Source: JBNKVT01 sp050299335 | GTDB taxonomy: Bacteria > Pseudomonadota > Alphaproteobacteria > Rhodobacterales > Rhodobacteraceae | Direction: 5' to 3' | DNA: 64,000 nt | Assembly (NCBI GenBank): GCA_050299335.1 | Contig: JBNKVT010000021.1 | Coordinates: forward strand, 209,937 to 273,936 | Shown here: piece after piece, positions 62,501 through 64,000 of the stretch | Numbering within the stretch: the stretch's first letter is position 1 | Layout: each line of letters begins with the position of its first letter | Notes under the pieces: model-generated | Told to the model about the DNA's origin: nothing | Database searches by the model: none | What the model saw: only the letters and a program-made list of their open reading frames with translations | Translations under genes and position numbers: made by a program

Positions 62501-63847
62501 TCAGTTCCGGGCAAGCGCCTGTTTCAGGGCTTGGTAACTGGCCTTTGGGGTCCGTTCGAGACTGTCGAAATCGACATGGACGAGGCCGAAGCGCTTGTCG
62601 TAACCGAGCGCCCATTCGTAATTGTCCAAGAGCGACCAGACGAAATAGCCCCTGAGCGGGACGCCTTCGGCAATGGCGCGGTTGGCGGCGGCGAAATGGC
62701 TGTCGAGATAGTCGACGCGCATGGCGTCGGGGACTTCGCCAGCTTCGACCTCGTCATAGGAGGCCATGCCGTTTTCGGTGATGTAGATGGGGGTATCGCC
62801 GGTGATGTCGCGGTGGAGCCACGACAGGGTCTCGTAGAGGCCGTCGGGAAGGACCTCCCAGTCCATGGCGGTGCGGGGGAGGTCTCCGGGGCGGTCCTTG
62901 ACCGATGGCCACGGGATCGTGGGGTCTGCCAGCATGCGGCGGCAGGTGTAGTAGTTGACCCCGAGGAAATCGACCGGGGCGGCGATGGTGTCGAAATCGC
63001 TCTCCCAGCCTTTGGGCAGGTGGGGGGCGAGGCCGTCGAGGACGATTTCGGGGTATTGTTTCTGGAACACCGCGCCGACGAACCATTCATTGTAGACGGC
63101 GCGGGCAAGTGCTGTGGCCTTGCGGGCCTCGTCGGTGTCCTCGGCGGGCATGAAATGTTCGAAATTGGTGACGAGGCCGAGGTTTTTCAGGCCATCGGCG
63201 CGCAGGGCGTGGACAGCGGACCCGTGGGCTTTCAGGACGTGGTGCATGGCGTGACCGGCGGCGCGGATGTCGCGCAGGCCGGGGGCGTGGAGGCCCATGA
63301 AGTGGGAGAGCCACGCGACGCACCAGGGTTCGTTGATGGTGGTGGTGGCTTTGACGCGGTCGCCGATGCGGGACATGACGAGGCGGGAATAGTCGGTGAA
63401 CCAGTTGACGATGTCGGGGTTCTGCCAGCCGCCCCGGACCGCCAGCGCCGAGGGCAGTTCCCAGTGGTAGAGGGTGGCGTAGGGGTCGATCCTGCGCTCC
63501 AGCATGCCGTCGATTAGCTTGTCGTAGAAGTCGAGGCCTTCTTCGTTGGGGGTGCCGGTGCCTTCGGGCAGGACGCGGGCCCAGGAGATGGAAAATCGGT
63601 AGGCGTCGAAATTGCCGTCGCGGATCAGGTCGAGGTCGGCAGGCCAGCGATTGTAATGGTCGCAGGCGCGGTCGCCGTTCTCGGCGCGGACGACATTGCC
63701 CGGCGTGGCGGCGAAGGTGTCCCAGTGGGTCAGGCCGGCCCCGCCCTGGGCATGGCCCTCGATCTGGTAGGCCGACGTAGCGACGCCGAAGGTGAAATCT
63801 TCGGGGAAATGGGCGCGGGCGAAGGACACGCGCAAGGGGTCGGTCAT
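62501..63847 (-). CDS. Beta-glucosidase, glycoside hydrolase family 1
   Basis: 448 residues. GH1 motifs are FTFGVATSAYQIEGHAQGGA, the acid/base Glu173 in TTTINEPWCVAWL, and the nucleophile Glu358 in YITENG. Family length is about 450. It hydrolyses terminal beta-glucosides, releasing glucose; no signal peptide, so intracellular. Start at ATG 63847. The ORF could be extended upstream but lacks conserved sequence there. Confidence 0.97.
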   Translation of the reverse strand: MTDPLRVSFARAHFPEDFTFGVATSAYQIEGHAQGGAGLTHWDTFAATPGNVVRAENGDRACDHYNRWPADLDLIRDGNFDAYRFSISWARVLPEGTGTPNEEGLDFYDKLIDGMLERRIDPYATLYHWELPSALAVRGGWQNPDIVNWFTDYSRLVMSRIGDRVKATTTINEPWCVAWLSHFMGLHAPGLRDIRAAGHAMHHVLKAHGSAVHALRADGLKNLGLVTNFEHFMPAEDTDEARKATALARAVYNEWFVGAVFQKQYPEIVLDGLAPHLPKGWESDFDTIAAPVDFLGVNYYTCRRMLADPTIPWPSVKDRPGDLPRTAMDWEVLPDGLYETLSWLHRDITGDTPIYITENGMASYDEVEAGEVPDAMRVDYLDSHFAAANRAIAEGVPLRGYFVWSLLDNYEWALGYDKRFGLVHVDFDSLERTPKASYQALKQALARN

Positions 63848-63903
63848 GGGGGGCTCAATCGGTTGGGTGTTGGAAAGACGTCTTGCATATCGGAAGCTTT
63901 GGC

Positions 63904-64000
63904 CACCCCTCTCCCCCAACCCCTCTCCCAGGGGGAGAGGGGAGCCGCCTTGCGGTAATGCCGGGATTCCCCCCTCCCGCTGGGAGGGGGGGCAGGGGGG
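63904..64000. repeat. Pair of GC-rich palindromes at the window end
   Basis: CCCCTCTCCC with GGGGAGAGGGG, then CCCCCCTCCC with GGGAGGGGGG, similar in order and spacing to the block at 5688-5792. It lies upstream of the GH1 gene. The window ends within or just after it. Confidence 0.65.

Noticed and set aside
61732..62655. 307-residue plus-strand ORF overlapping the GtrB-like gene and the end of the GH1 gene
   Set aside because: Out of frame with the GT2 domain and lacks any recognisable motif.

Overview
This window is GC-rich chromosomal DNA from an alphaproteobacterium, most probably a member of the Rhodobacteraceae (roseobacter/Rhodobacter group). The basis is gene order and content: a tolQ-tolR-tolA-tolB-pal-cpoB-tilS-ftsH block, fhs next to folD, rsmI-yraN, argH followed by a tiny lptM-like lipoprotein gene, a short flgD beside fliK, and many ATGA/GTGA-type gene overlaps. 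I cannot name a genus from sequence alone. No integrase, transposase, phage, CRISPR or plasmid-replication gene is visible. Almost all of the window is core or near-core chromosome, with short repeat elements in the gaps.

Layout. 1-4540 (minus strand): a periplasmic molybdenum hydroxylase operon (large subunit, 2Fe-2S subunit, di-haem cytochrome-like protein) ending in a Crp/Fnr-type regulator cut by the window edge. 4666-7517 (minus): folD and fhs, one-carbon/tetrahydrofolate metabolism. 8025-16691 (minus): the Tol-Pal envelope system with tilS and ftsH. 16692-17323: a small membrane-protein gene apparently split by a 98-bp palindrome. 17324-28000: an ArsC-like reductase, trpS, a rhomboid-like protein, murJ, glnD, an LpoA-like lipoprotein, rsmI, yraN, an FMN reductase and a TlpA-like thioredoxin. 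27867-35311: argH-lptM, a secreted duplicated-motif protein, a membrane-anchored SRPBCC-like protein, recQ, rsmD, a ferredoxin reductase and a peroxiredoxin. 35571-43118: flgD/fliK and an RND efflux pair whose two genes are separated by a repeat element. 43305-50000: a GST/MarR pair with palindromic operators, a nucleoside hydrolase, small monooxygenase-like proteins, a 1-kb non-coding repeat zone, a VOC protein and a TerB-DnaJ protein. 50086-57981: an EEP-family hydrolase, serS, tRNA-Gly, a GH3 glycosidase, a DUF1989 protein, a DUF188 protein, fghA and hslV. 58244-63847: methyltransferase, GtrA-like flippase, GT-C-like glycosyltransferase, GtrB-like glycosyltransferase and a GH1 glycosidase.

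The most unusual content lies in the gaps. There is a three-copy, 115-bp double-hairpin repeat, two copies of which share their terminal TAG with the stop codon of the adjacent gene. A 98-bp palindrome interrupts an ORF, and removing it restores the frame. A ~345-bp repeat sits inside the RND operon and recurs, rearranged, 6 kb away. A diverged copy of the recQ 3' end brackets a small gene islet. The nearest thing to a multi-gene system is the GtrB/GtrA/GT-C set at 58.8-62.4 kb, which resembles three-component lipid-linked glycosylation modules. I saw nothing that I can firmly call a new defence or biosynthetic system.
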